Shown: piece by piece, positions 31,262 to 42,548 of the stretch
Layout: each line of letters begins with the position of its first letter
Position numbering within the stretch: position 1 is the first letter of the stretch
NCBI GenBank assembly: GCA_001632435.1
Contig: KV424104.1
Coordinates: 1 to 51,349, forward strand
DNA: 51,349 nt
Source: Calocera cornea HHB12733
Lineage: Eukaryota; Basidiomycota; Dacrymycetes; Dacrymycetales; Dacrymycetaceae
Reading direction: 5' to 3'
Made by a program: the position numbers and the translations under genes
Notes under the pieces: model-generated
Database searches by the model: none
Told to the model about the DNA's origin: nothing
What the model saw: only the letters and a program-made list of their open reading frames with translations

Positions 31262-32927
31262 ATGAAGGCACTTGGCAGAACGCTACGCCCTTCTCGATCG
31301 ATCCTGAAGCTTGCGGACCAGAAGCCGGAGAGGGTCGAGATGGTAGATATGCAGAGCACCAACGGGGTGAATGGGAAGGACCATAAGGGTGCTTCGGCGG
31401 TGGACTGGCCGGAGAAGGTGTTGCTGAGGGTTGCGGAGTGCTGCACGCCGGTTGATGCGTGGTCGCTGTCTCAGGTGTGTCAGGTGTTTCTTTCCTCGAG
31501 TTGGGTCTCTAACGCGTGTATTAGACATGCCGCACTCTCCGAACTCTCATCAGAGCGCACGATGATATCTGGACAGAATGTATGCAGCAACTCTGCGCAT
31601 CCAAGAATATCCTGCCGCATAATTTCGTCGACCTTTCCCGAGCCGCAAAACGCGCGGTCCGCTTCGCATGTACAGTCGCAGATCAAGATGCATCTGTCAT
31701 TCGGGACGCACAGTCGTTCACCCCATCTGTGAAGAGTCCGCTACTAGGTGCATCGCTCGCGACGGGCGGACGATGGCTAGTGACTCGCTCGAGGGACGAA
31801 GTACAGGTTTGGGACCTAGGAGGAGAAACCGCTGCAAATATACCACAAGGACCGGCGGCCGTATTCGACCTGGCTAATGGACATCAGGTCGACGCGACGA
31901 AGGGCCAACCCGAGCCGCTGCACTCGGTCGTACAACTGTCCCAGATGTGCAATGGCGACATTCTGATCCATGCACCACATGTGTACGCGTCTGCGACTTC
32001 ACCCTTCCGCGTTCTCTGTGCTGATCTGCCGCCAGGACTGCCGGATCAGTCGACTCCCAGATCCTCATTTACGACGTAGCCAGCAGCCAGCCGTCCCTCC
32101 GCCAGCTCCGGAGCATGCTGGCCAACGACGTGCCCAAGGGCACGGGCTCGTTCTCCTTCCGGAATCAGCTCGTCGCCGGCGAGTTCGAGACCGCCATGAC
32201 GGTGTGGGACTGGGACAAGGACGAGTGGATCACCTTCACGGAGGACAACTTCTTCGACCAGCCCGCCTGTCCATTACATGTATGTAGTAAACCTACGGCC
32301 GCGATACGCGCTGATCATTACGTGTAGACAACCGTCCAGCTGCACCTGGTTCCTCCATATCTGTTGGCGGTATGGGGCGGCGAGGCGAAGCTCTTCGAGA
32401 TCCCCAAGCTCCGCGCCCGTCGACCAAAGGGCAAACCCGCATTCGTGACGATACCGTCTCTGTGGAGCGTCAAGCTGCCCGACGCGCCCGACGCGAACCC
32501 ACTTGTCGGGCGGATCCTTGAGGACGTATGTGACGCGAGCAAGCCGCTGCACCTCTCGCTCGTTTATGCGAACGAGCGGATGCAGTACAATGAGCTGTAT
32601 ATCTACCGCCTTCCTCCTGCCACTGCCGGCTCTAAGTCCTCCCTGCCTCCGGTGCTCCTCAATCAGCTCAACCTACCTGGAGCCGTTGTCCCGCCCACTC
32701 TCGCCGCAGGCGTGGTGCACAACATCGCGTGGAATATCATGCTAGCGGGCGACGGCGTGTTCCTCATCCGTGATTGCAGCAAGGCGAAGGCCGTCGCGCG
32801 CATGTGCACCCTTCCGGCTGCAGTGGGCAAGGAGGCGGAGGTCAGCATGGATGCGATCTGCGGGAGGATCGCCTTGCTGGATAAGGCGACTGAGAGCATC
32901 ACCATTCTTGATATGGGGCGCGCGTAG
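31262..32927 (+). CDS. F-box protein with beta-propeller-like C-terminal region
   Basis: Model: join(31262..31474,31525..31982,32036..32279,32328..32927), 504 aa, in frame. An F-box-like segment crosses the first intron (DWPEKVLLRVAECC, SLSQTCRTLRTLI), so the protein probably joins SCF ubiquitin ligases through Skp1. The remainder has WD-like strands (GGRWLVTRSRDEVQVWDLGG, NQLVAGEFETAMTVWDWD, LLAVWGGEAKLFE), suggesting a degenerate propeller for substrate binding. The target is unknown. A second possible start is the ATG at 31340. No frameshift or truncation seen. Confidence 0.75.
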
Positions 32928-33191
32928 GCGGAGTCGCTTGCCCAGCCCATTTCTTGCTCCTTTCCAAGGCCATCATCAGTCTCTTGCTCTGATCTCACTA
33001 GATATCCGCAGATCTCATACCCTGTCCTACTTCTTACTCCCAAAAATGACATTGCTTGTTGTGCTCCTTCATTCGGATTTAATCCGACCTAACCCGGATT
33101 ATCAGAAGCACTGCAACACGGAGGTATTTCATGGCCCTTGCCTCAATTGGAATCACTTTATTCTCTCTACGAACATCCTCTTCAAGAAGCA
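32928..33191. other. intergenic, F-box 3' flank and bL35m 5' flank
   Basis: 264 bp; no gene or clear promoter element recognised. Confidence 0.35.
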
Positions 33192-33594
33192 ATGTCGTGG
33201 TTCGCAACACTCCGGAGCTCAGTATCGCTCTTGACGAGGACGTCGAGGACGTTCAGCATGTCTGCTGTAGTGGAGAAGGGGTACAAGCTTAAGACACATC
33301 GTGAGTCTGGCACAATGCATGCCATGTGCATACACTGACTCGGACACGCAGAAGGAACGAAGAAACGGTGGACGGCCCTGCCGAACGGGCAGTTCAAGCA
33401 CGTAAGCCGCATCGGCCCATTCGCACTACTTCAGAGGGGTGCTCACACTCTACCGCTTGGGGGCACAGTGGAGGCCCGGTAAATCGCACGGTAACAGCAG
33501 CTACGCCCGCGCCCGGCTGCACGAGCTCGGCCAGGTCAGGTATTCCAACGCCGGCCAACGGCGGCACCTCAAGAAACTCCTTCCCTACGCATGA
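33192..33594 (+). CDS. mitochondrial large-subunit ribosomal protein bL35m
   Basis: A small gene of three exons, join(33192..33300,33352..33401,33469..33594), 94 aa. The start gives an Arg/Ser-rich, acid-poor presequence (MSWFATLRSSVSLLTRTSR). The mature part reads GYKLKTHQGTKKRWTALPNG, QFKHWRPGKSHGN, and ends RRHLKKLLPYA, the bL35 pattern of KLKTHxGxxKR followed by KSH and a basic C-terminus. Both introns restore frame and have normal GT..AG borders. No single open frame longer than about 66 codons marks this gene, so it is easily missed. Confidence 0.88.
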
Positions 33595-33658
33595 TCTCTC
33601 AAGACATCGGCATTACATATATACCCTGGGCACAATGAACGCAGGAAATGTACAACTA

Positions 33659-35176
33659 CTACAACCCCCACTCTTTCCGCAGCCCTGGGTCGGCAGAGAG
33701 GTCGTCTAGCATCTGCTTCACTTGCGCGGTATCAGAGGAGGGGAGGAATAGGCGCATTGTGCCGAAGCGACTGCACTTAGGAAGGGCGGAGAGATAGGCG
33801 ATAACGGCGGGCGTGAGGGGAGAGGATGATGTGGCGAGAATACGGATAATAGCCGTAAGGGTGTCGGGCTCGAGCGCAGAGCCGAAGAAGGCTGGTAACT
33901 TTTCTGGCGGTATGAGCTGGAAGAATGGCATCAGCTTCAAGGGACATCGTGCGACGTGTATGCTGCGCACCTGGAGGTATGACCACTTCGCCTCTTCGGG
34001 CAGGTCCCGCAGAGCCATCGTGAACTCGCTCGCCCGTCTTGGCGGTGGTGGCAACTGAACGGTGCTGATCACAGGTGCCGTTGCTGGCGCTGGCGCGAGT
34101 GCTGGCGTTGGCACTAGAGCCGGCGACCTCCTCTCCACAACGTCCTCCCTTGCTCCATTCACCACCTCCGAACTGAGGATACCAGACACGTCAGAGCCGA
34201 TAATCCTCCCCGTCCCGTCTTTCCTGAACAATCCTCCCCCAACTCGCCGCTTCGCCTCTCGTGCTTCGCGCGCAGCGGCGAACGTCGCTGGGGGTACGGG
34301 AGCGCTCCTGCTGCCAGCAGGATCCGTAAGCGCCGACGATGAGGCAGGCTGTGAGCTCGGGGTGAGCCTCGTTGACGAGACAGCGGTGAGCAGGTCGGAT
34401 GACGAGGAGGGTGCAGCCGGTCCTGGGGTGGAGGATTTGAGGGCGGACTTGAGCGGCTTCCGCGTGGGTTGCGACGTTGATGACTCGCCCTCAACGAGCG
34501 TGATGGGAATACGTCGACGCTTGGGTGGTTTCGAGCTCGAGGAGCCCGCGTGCTCTTTCACCGTGCTTGCGAGCGGAGACGACACTTTCGGCTACAACGC
34601 GTCAAATATGTCTATATGCGCCCTGCTACACATACTACACACCTTTGACGGCTCCCTGGGCTTCAAAGTGCCGAGCAGCATCTTGACCGCCTGGTTAGAG
34701 GGCTCCAATCTAAGCGCCTCCTCCAGGTCTGTTACCCTTTCAGCATCACGATCTCATCAAGTACATACACACATACCTGTCCTCGCGCCGCCCTCGTCCT
34801 CCGCTCCGAGTCTAGCTTGCGCACGCCGGAAGAGGGCCTTGACATCACCGTTCTTCAGGCCAAGTGCGGAAGTACAGTCCCGTGTGGCATCCTCGAATCT
34901 GCATATATAAGTACTCTATCCACGTATGTGCGTGTAGAATGGCCCACTTGTTAAGCTTTAGGTATGCGGCTGCTCGGTTGAGATAGAACGTTGGGTCTAT
35001 GGGTGTGGACGATGACTGGGACAGTACGATGGCCCGTGTGTAATGGCCGATGGCGACGTCGTACTTGGCTGCCTTGAAAGCGGCATTACCCTACACCCTT
35101 CGTCAGTCTGAGATATCCGCCATTAAGCAACATGTATGCGTACCTTCTCCTTCGCCTCTGCGGGAGTGGTCGCCAT
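33659..35176 (-). CDS. TPR protein with RPAP3-type C-terminal domain
   Basis: Start at 35176 (MATTPAEAKEKGNAAFKAAK), stop at 33659. Exon edges between about 34600 and 35176 are approximate. TPR helices (GNAAFKAAKYDVAIGHYTRA, LNRAAAYLKLNKW, FEDATRDCTSALGLK, ALFRRAQARL, DLEEALRLEPSNQAV) form an Hsp90/Hsp70 EEVD-type clamp. A long Ser/Pro/Ala-rich linker leads to a C-terminal helical domain (SEFTMALRDLPEEAKWSYLQ, LIPPEKLPAFFGSALEPDTL, PKCSRFGTMRLFLP) like the one by which RPAP3/Spag1 proteins bind R2TP. Likely role: co-chaperone in assembly of RNA polymerase, snoRNP or PIKK complexes (family inference). Confidence 0.85.
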
Positions 35177-35333
35177 GTCGAAAGACGTGAATGGTCGTGG
35201 TTTGGAATGTGCCAGTAACAGTGGCGGACTTATTCAGGCGCCCGACCTCACGTTGCCGCATCAGGGTCCTCACCGGTCCTCCTCCTCCCACTGACTACGT
35301 CTCGATCCCTCTCCTTCTCCTCCTCGACGAGCC

Positions 35334-35919
35334 ATGGCGTCTCTCCCGACGCGCGAAGAGGACCTGCCCAAGAACTGGCCCCCGCCCCCGCCAGAGTCCC
35401 AGATCGAAATTCCTAAGACGAAGACGGGCCAGATCTGGATGGCGCTGCGGATGATCTCGCTGCAGGACTTTTACCACCTGGGCGAGATGCCCTGCGTCAG
35501 ACAGGCATTCTTGATCGGCATTGGGAGCGGGGTGGGCATAATGGCTGTGAGAATGATGAAGACTTGTGGGTCTGTATAGCTATCAGGTGGATGAGGAGCT
35601 GATGCTATGTGTGATAGCTGCGTTCTGGGCTGCGAACTGGGGCGCAGGCGCATTCGCCGTGACAAGCAGCGGATCTTTGTACGTCTCTACGATTGACACA
35701 TTAAGTTCTACGCCCAATTGCTAACCCCACACCCCCAACAGCCTCCTTTGCCAGAACAGGCTGGCAAACGAGAAGAGAACCATGAACATGATTAAGGAGA
35801 AGTACCCGCACCGGAACGTGCGGACGGCCAAGCAGCGGGCAGAGGAAGCGCGCAGGCAGGCAGAGGGCGGAGGTGCGGCCGAGGGCAGTGAGAGTGGTAG
35901 TGGTACAACATCGTCATGA
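35334..35919 (+). CDS. COX20: cytochrome c oxidase assembly protein COX20
   Basis: Inner-mitochondrial-membrane chaperone for Cox2 (family knowledge). Model: join(35334..35565,35618..35678,35742..35919), 156 aa, in frame. Visible are a Pro-rich N-terminus (NWPPPPPESQ), the region LQDFYHLGEMPCVRQAFLIG, a Gly-rich membrane segment (IGIGSGVGIMAV), a second membrane segment across intron 1 (AAFWAANWGAGAFAVTSSGS), then CQNRLANEKRTMN and a polar tail. Two TM segments and length fit the family. It is divergent from the RPAP3-type gene, 157 bp between starts. Confidence 0.85.
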
Positions 35920-35964
35920 GGGTATATGGAGGATATATCTTGAGCTGGGACGAGGTAAGCGGCT

Positions 35965-36633
35965 TTACATATCCCACAGCTCGGGTCTGAAGTTCTCGAA
36001 CAGGGTAGGCTCGTTCTGTGCGACGGTCAGTAACAGGCCGTGGAGGGAGAGACGGAGCGGCGTACGCGGAACTCGGCCTGGAACTGCATGAAACCGCCTG
36101 GGTGAGGGCTCAGCACATTTGCACGAGAAATAAGAGAACGAGACATACCACGCAGGACGACGACCTTCTGCGCCGGCCCATCGGGCAGGAGGTTCGCCCT
36201 CGTCTCGGCGTAGATCTGCACATATCTTCGCTCAGCAATCCATGATTTAATGAACCCCACAATGCGCATACCCGAGCAGCCTTGGGCCCCCGCTGCTGAC
36301 TCAATGCGCAGTGGAAGACGACCACCTGTTCGTCCTTGAGGTCGTCTACGAGCTTGTGCACGTCGTGCAGGAACCGGGCAGAGGGCGCGTGTACGGACTG
36401 GGCGATGTGCCCGCCCTGTTGTTCCATCAGCGCCCTGAACAGGTGGATAGAAATTCAGAGGACGCACAATATGGTCGTCATCCCGCACGTCGATGACCTT
36501 TGGCGGCCGCTCCGTCGTCGACGTCAGCAGGTTCTTCAGCTCCTTTTCCTCCGACATTAGGTCCGCGCTCGGCTCCCACAGCCGCGAAACACACCTTGCC
36601 CGAGATATAGCTATACGGGAGGGAGAAGGACAT
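35965..36633 (-). CDS. Cdc25/Acr2-type rhodanese phosphatase
   Basis: Single rhodanese-domain protein of the small Cdc25-like/arsenate reductase (Ibp1/Acr2) group. It starts MSFSLPYSYISGK, continues VIDVRDDDHIGGHIAQSVHA, then VVVFHCALSQQRGPKAAR, which carries the HCx5R active site, and ends NEPTLFENFRPELWDM. Exons are small (the first is 36595..36633, 39 nt) and separated by five introns, all restoring frame. In yeast-type homologues the enzyme reduces arsenate or dephosphorylates phosphotyrosine; the substrate here is not known. A TATTTATG motif about 105 nt upstream (36736-36743, minus strand) may be its TATA element. Confidence 0.87.
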
Positions 36634-37220
36634 CCTCGGTTTCTCAACAGTCGTATAACTCGCACGAAAAGATCGTGATGCAGGAAAGGGACGTCGGACG
36701 AGGTGCAGGAGGGAGACGGGGAGATAGCGGGCCCGCATAAATAGGTGCAGCTCGAGGTGCACCGCCAGGGATGGAATTTTGGCGCGCGCGGCGAGAGAGC
36801 GGGCGGTTGGGCCGGGAAATTTGCACAGCGCGGACCTGCACACGGCGCGGAGAACGCGCACTCTCGGCGTGCAGCTCTCCTCTTGCTCGAGCGCGAGATC
36901 GGGGTCGCCATGGCGGTGAAACGTCACCAGAGGTTATCCGGGCTCGATTCGCGCTTCTGGAAGAGCGTGCGGGAAGGGAAGGCGGCTGCGAGGAAGCGGC
37001 TGGAATGTGGGGTACAATACACTTCGGCCACTGCCGCTCCCAGAAGCCGGATAGCCACATCGGGCTCATTGGACCGGTTTGCGACCACCTCGGTCCCCGA
37101 AGACTACAGAGTTTGGCGCAACACCCTAACTAGCGAAATGCTAAAAAGCTTGGATTGCCAGATATGTTTACAGTTGCGAACCGCCCCATACGTCCCGGGT
37201 TTGGGGTCAGATCTGCCTGG
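36634..37220. other. intergenic region, no supported gene
   Basis: About 590 bp between the phosphatase start and the MFS stop. A plus-strand frame beginning MAVKRHQRLSGLDSRFWKSV at 36910 is open for about 170 codons but has no recognisable motif and runs into the antisense of the MFS gene; I do not call it. Confidence 0.4.
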
Positions 37221-39613
37221 CTACGATGGGAGCACCTGGATGGCGACGGCCCGCTCGGCGTCCCTCGTCTTATCTTCTAGCTCCTCGTCCTCAAGACCCT
37301 CTGCTTCGATCCCTTCGATGTCCTGTTCTGCGACAGCTTCTTGCCTGCAACGACGTCGTGCGCGACGCAGGTCTCGTGTTTGGAAGGCAAGGGTGAGGAG
37401 CGCGAAGCCGACTGTTTTTGGTCGTTAACGGTGCCGATACCCTGGATCTTCTGAATGACTTACTCATCGCAAGATTGATGAATATCGTCGCGATCGTCCC
37501 CTTCTCTACTCGGGGCTGCTCGACCTGAGGGAACAGAACACTGTGCGAGTGTCCAACTCAGTCACCTTCTGGAAGCATGGACTGAGTAGACACACATCGG
37601 TAACCAAGCTTGGAAAACATAGGCGAACATGTTGCAGCTCGCGACGACGAAGGATCGTTCTTTCGAAATCATGTCAGTAATAGGAATCACATGGGTAACG
37701 TATGCTTACTCTCGTTGTCTTCCCCGCAGAGCTCATTCGCCCAGGCCATGATTAGACCGGAGAGGCCCCCAGTGACGGTGGTCTAACGCCAGCTCAGTAG
37801 ATCGCTTGAGAGAGATTTGCATCGGCATACGAAGTAGTAGAAGACCCATCGCCTGGTACGCTTGTCAATGTGAGTCCAGATGTCATTGAAATGCACGTAC
37901 AGAGCTACATTGCCATACAAAGTTGTCGTGGCCAGCACAGTGCATGTAACTGCGCCCCACAGCCCGGCAAATATCATCGGCGGCCAGCGGGCCTCAACGG
38001 CATCCGACCACCATGCCCAAACCAGCGCTATACGACCCTGATTAGTGGTTGCTTCTCGGTCACGAGGGTGCCTTACTCGTGACGACCTGCATAGCATTCA
38101 TGCCCATCGGGTAGACGTTGATCTGCGAAATCGTGAAGACGGTATGGCCAGGCGTGTTGAACGACTGCAGCCAGAAGATCATGGAAGTCGAGGGATTCGA
38201 GCCGTTGTTGAAAAGAACGTAAACTGTCTTTGCGTCAGCTTGTCGCAGGTCAGAAGAGCACTGTCAGCTCACGAGGTACGAGCGTGTACCAGTGCCACGT
38301 CTTGAAGAACCCCTTGATCTTCCTCCAGGTGTATTTCGAAGGCGGCCTCCGCCCGACTTCTTCCATCCTTCTCCGTCCCATGGCGAGTTGCTCGGGCGTG
38401 TACAGGAAGGACGGATTGGTGTTGTGCGGTAGATCTGCCACATGATCGTCAGCAATTGCCAATTGGTGTGCAAATGAGCGTACTTGGCATGATGACGAAG
38501 CCAAGGATGGCAATGGGGATTGTGATGATACCATCGATGATGAAGAGCCCTGAGAATGCTGTGAGCTCCTCGTGTCAACAGTCCGGTATCGTCCGTACAT
38601 TTCCAACCGGCAATCCCATAGCGATCGTTCAGGCCGGCATATGCTCCAGCCTGTAAGAATCCACTGAACATCGGGCCGATGGCGCTTGTCGTCTACGATG
38701 CTGTCAGTGTCGGACCCCAGCAGTTGCTGTTGCTCGATCTCACATGAAAGATACAGGCTCGCTTTCCCAGCTCATCCGGCTTGTACCAGCTCCCAATCAC
38801 ATACTGAATGCCCGGATAGAATGTCGATTCGGCTAGCCCTGTGGGATGTTCAGAAACCACTTCCTGATGCTTCACGGCAGGTGCATACCGACAAAGAAAC
38901 GGATGACGAGGAGATGCGTGAAGTTTTTGGACGTTGCGAGGAGCATTGTCAGGACACTCCAAATGAGTTCCATTGCGGGTATCTAACTATCCATTCAAGA
39001 CATGTTCGAGTTGCGAGTGTAAATGACGCACCCAGATTGATGGTTGAATTCGGGTAATAAGCATGCTGTTGGTCAATTAGAGAAGGTCACAAACCCTGGG
39101 ATTATGCTTTACTTGGATGGTATCTGTCCGATCACGTAGCCGCACGTCCACGCGGTCGTGATGTAATTAAGCTGATTCCCGCCCCTGTCGGAGGGTCAAG
39201 ACCTGTAAGAGCGCGTCCTTGTATTCTGCTTACAGTCCAAGACTGTTCGTCCACCGTCAGGTCGCGCTCACGGAAGGCGTACTCCACGTACTCAGTCTGC
39301 ATGCCCGAGACGTAGGCGTTCTGCGATCCCGTTGAGCTGCTATGCTCTGTGACGAAGGAGACGCGACGGGCATACCGTCACGTTCTGCTGGTCCAAGTAC
39401 TTGCTGAAGTACGACAGCGCTGCGTAGGTGAGAAGACAGGCATCCAGTCGGCCGAGGAACTTGCGCTCTTCGGGAGACTTGTCCCATGTGTCCCTTGGAG
39501 CGGGGTCAGCAAGGCTGTCTGTCGAACAGCCGACGCGCTGATCACCAGATGTAGCTCTTCAACGACCGCTTCGGGTGCTTTTCTTCCACGACGTCAACCT
39601 CAGAAGGAGACAT
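37221..39613 (-). CDS. MFS anion:cation symporter, Dal5/Fen2/Vht1-like
   Basis: Plasma-membrane carrier of the fungal ACS branch (allantoate, pantothenate, biotin type); substrate not predictable. Start MSPSEVDVVEEKHPKRSLKS at 39613, stop at 37221. The order of segments is typical: LDACLLTYAALSYFSKYLDQ, QQNVTNAYVSGMQTEY, TTAWTCGYVIGQIPS, FVGLAESTFYPGIQYVIGSW with KPDELGKRA, SGFLQAGAYAG, WLFIIDGIITIPIAILGFVI, then the long loop with FLYTPEQLAMGRRRM, ALVWAWWSDA, and a charged C-tail (EDEELEDKTRDAERAVAIQ). It has about a dozen short exons; the inner edges are approximate but conserved segments join without lost motifs. It lies beside the 2OG oxygenases, which may or may not be meaningful. Confidence 0.85.
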
Positions 39614-40360
39614 GGTTCTGTACGTCAAGAGGACGGAAGGTCGGGACAGGAGTCAGGAGAGGGGCAACCGGGCGACTGACGTGAGCGGTATATAACCAAC
39701 GTCCCCGCCAAAGAGGCCTCCTATCACCCTTCGATGCGAACTGGATTGAGGCATAGAGAAGCGAAATTGCACAATGTTGCCCTCCGGTGCTGCCTAAAGG
39801 CATGCACCTGGGGAAGAAGACAAGCGCGCCACCGAAGGCTGGCTAAGCTAGACGAAGAAGGTGGTGTGGATGACTGATTATGAGGTCGCAGACAGCAAAG
39901 AGAGCAGACATTCTGGTGGCACTCCACGCTTGCGAGCGTGTTATCTGCACAGCCAGCCAGTATCGTCCGAATCTCGTCCAGATCAGGGAAGCGTATATGG
40001 AGTTTGTCAAGCCGAACTAGGTTGCAATAAGTATTTGTGACGCCGACATCCATCAGTGAGCTGTATGCGTTGTCGGCAAGGTAATGAGGCGATCCCGCAG
40101 GGTCTTGACGTCGCAATTGCGCGAGGTCGCGCCTTGATCACGCACGCCCTGGAGCGCTTCTCACTCTGCTCGCCTGTTTGGGTCTCGGCCGTCTATCATT
40201 GTCAGGCATTGATTCGCTCTTGGCTATGGCATGTATCGGATATGAATTGTGCAATACGATTGTGCAATCGTTTGGTCATGAATTTATCTGCGCTCTCTTA
40301 AAGAGACAGACTGCATCTACTTGGCGACTGAGTTGCTCCTGATCCCTTTCCCTCCTCAAG
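39614..40360. other. divergent intergenic region, MFS and 2OG oxygenase
   Basis: About 750 bp, presumably promoters of both genes. A 130-codon minus-strand frame (39724-40116) is Cys/Ser-rich with no motif and no homologue I recognise; probably chance. Confidence 0.4.
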
Positions 40361-40382
40361 CTTGATACTTCGATCAAACACC

Positions 40383-41609
40383 ATGCCTGTGCCCGCTCCC
40401 CAACTCGGCTCCTACCAGTTTGTCGCGGAGACGAAGGAGAACCTCGACTGGGCAGATCTCGTCACGATCGACCTGTCCAAGTACGGCACCGAGCAGGGCA
40501 AGAAGGAACTCGCGCAGGAGCTGCTCAGCGCCCTGCGCACCAAGGGCTTCTTCTACGTCAAGAACTTCAACATTCCCCAGGAGCGTGTGAACCGTCAGTT
40601 TGCGCTCGGGCGCGAGTTCTACGAGCTGCCCCTTGAGGAGAAGCTCAAGTACGTCCCTGACCTCGATGCTGGCAAGTTCAACGGGTACACCCCCTCGGGC
40701 CGGTACGTCATCAACCCGGAGACTGGCCTCAAGGACCACATCGAGATCTGGAACATGCCTAGTGCGCATCTTCTTTATATGCACATCAAACCCCGTCTGA
40801 CCGAGCGTAGAGTTCAACGGCTACTTCCCGCAGGAGTATCCCGAGCTTATCAAGGAGCACCTGCCGGAGATCGAGGAGTTCGCACGTTCCCTGCACAGTG
40901 AGGTCCTCGACCCGCTCTTCGTCCTACTCGCTCTCGCTCTGGAGCTTCCTGAGGACTACCTGACCAACCTGCATCTGTATCAGGAGAAGAGCGAGGACCA
41001 TTTGAGGTACATGAAGTACAGCAAGTACACCCCGGAGGAGAACGCCAAGCTTAACCTCTGGACACCTGGGCACACTGGTGCGTCTCATTGACCTTCCGTC
41101 ATTCCTGTATCTAACATCACCGCAAAGACCTCGGCAGCTTCACACTCCTCTTCCGCCAGCCCGTCGCGGCGCTCCAGATCAAGGACCCCGTGAAGGGCGA
41201 GTGGAAGTGGGTCAAGCCGCAGGACGGCACTCTCACCGTGAACGCTTGCGACGCGCTCTCCTTCCTCACTGGCGGCTACGTGCGCAGCACGATCCACCGT
41301 GTGACGGTCCCGCCCAAGGATCAGCAGCACGTCGACCGCCTAGGACTGCTGTACTTCTCCCGCCCGCACAACGACGTCAAGCTCGCGACGATCAAGGAGA
41401 GCCCCGTGCTCCAGCGCACCGGCTACACGCAGAACGAGTTTGAGTCTACCGGCAACCCTGTTCCGACCATGGAGGAGTGGACATTCGCCAAGCAGAAGTG
41501 GCAGCGCTCGAGGAGCTACGTGAACAGGGACGAGCACCGCAAGGCCGTCATCTTGCCCGGCTTCCAGGAGAAGATCTATGATGATAAGCCCGTGGCGGCT
41601 GCGGCTTGA
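40383..41609 (+). CDS. 2OG-Fe(II) oxygenase 1 (isopenicillin N synthase-like)
   Basis: Model: join(40383..40761,40811..41077,41128..41609), 375 aa. The DIOX_N part (VTIDLSKY, FYVKNFNIPQERVNRQFALG, REFYELPLEEKLKY) precedes the jelly-roll with iron ligands in GHTDLGSFTLLF (His, Asp) and STIHRV (distal His), and an arginine in LLYFSRP that fits the 2-oxoglutarate site. Soluble oxidase, substrate unknown. The first codons and 5' flank (40361-40479) recur as a fragment at 15860-15976. Tandem paralogue at 42549. Confidence 0.92.
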
Positions 41610-41734
41610 GCAATACATCGCATCGCATATTGAGGTTCCATGTAGATATGTATTCTTGAAATAAAGGAATTATGGAGGTCATTGCCGAACACTCCACTGG
41701 GAAAGCTGTAACAACGCGAAGCTCAATCCACGCT

Positions 41735-42325
41735 CAGCCGGCGGAGGCTCTTGAGCGGAAGCAAGAGGAGGCTTAACTGCATGCAGTAATGTTTTCCGCT
41801 GGGGAATTAAGTGCTTCTCCGTTTGGTAGGTCTGCTTCCGCTTGGGGGTGCTTCCGCGCTTCTTTTGCTCCCATAGAGTCATTTCCCTTCCGATCCTTGC
41901 GCATCATTTGATTCCGCTGTCTACTTGTTTCCGTGATAAATGTACTTCCGGCTCACACTTCACCGTGTTGACTTTTGCTTATTGAGTTGCTCCCTCTGAC
42001 TATTTGATTCCGAAATACAATTGGGATTCGGCTGATTTATTTGCTTCCATGATTTGGGTATGCTTCAGCTAGAGTATTTGCATCCTCTGTTCTCTACATC
42101 CCATCCCGGTTTACTTCCTCACTTAAATCCGCATTTATTTGCATCCGCCAATATATTTGCATCCGTACCTGGTCTGCATCCGTGCCGAGCGCTCCGCCAT
42201 GCCTTACTTCCGCCTTTGGATTTGCGTCCGTGTCCCTATTCGCTTCCGTCAAGTATTTGCTTCCGATTTTTATTTACATCCCCTTCTGATCCCACGGAAT
42301 TAAACCACCTGATTGGAAGCAAAGC
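41735..42325 (-). repeat. 18-nt degenerate array 5
   Basis: Mostly minus-strand units: TTTGCATCCG, TTTGCTTCCG, TTTACTTCC, TTGATTCCG recur with short variable spacers. The first unit, near 41753, is in plus orientation (GCGGAAGCAAG). The array fills most of the gap between the two tandem 2OG oxygenase genes. Confidence 0.8.
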
Positions 42326-42548
42326 CGGAGCGTCTACCTTACTGGGTTACGGGCGTCTAACCATGTTGAGCACCGTCTCACTTTCAGCCATGGCGCGTGA
42401 CGAATTATGGAGGTGCTAGTGGATTGTCAGTCCCTCCATTCCTCGTGGTGTGCTTTCACATAAGAAGACATAGAGACAATGACTTGTTCCCTGCACTGCT
42501 CTAGGCTGCGCCGTCCTTGCCTGCTCACTGCCCCTGTGAACTCCCGCA

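Noticed and set aside
36745..37428. 227-codon plus-strand frame
   Set aside because: Its 3' half is antisense to the MFS C-terminal tail, and its 5' half has no motif.
39724..40116. 130-codon minus-strand frame between the MFS and 2OG genes
   Set aside because: No motif, Cys/Ser-rich composition and location in a divergent promoter region make it probably random.
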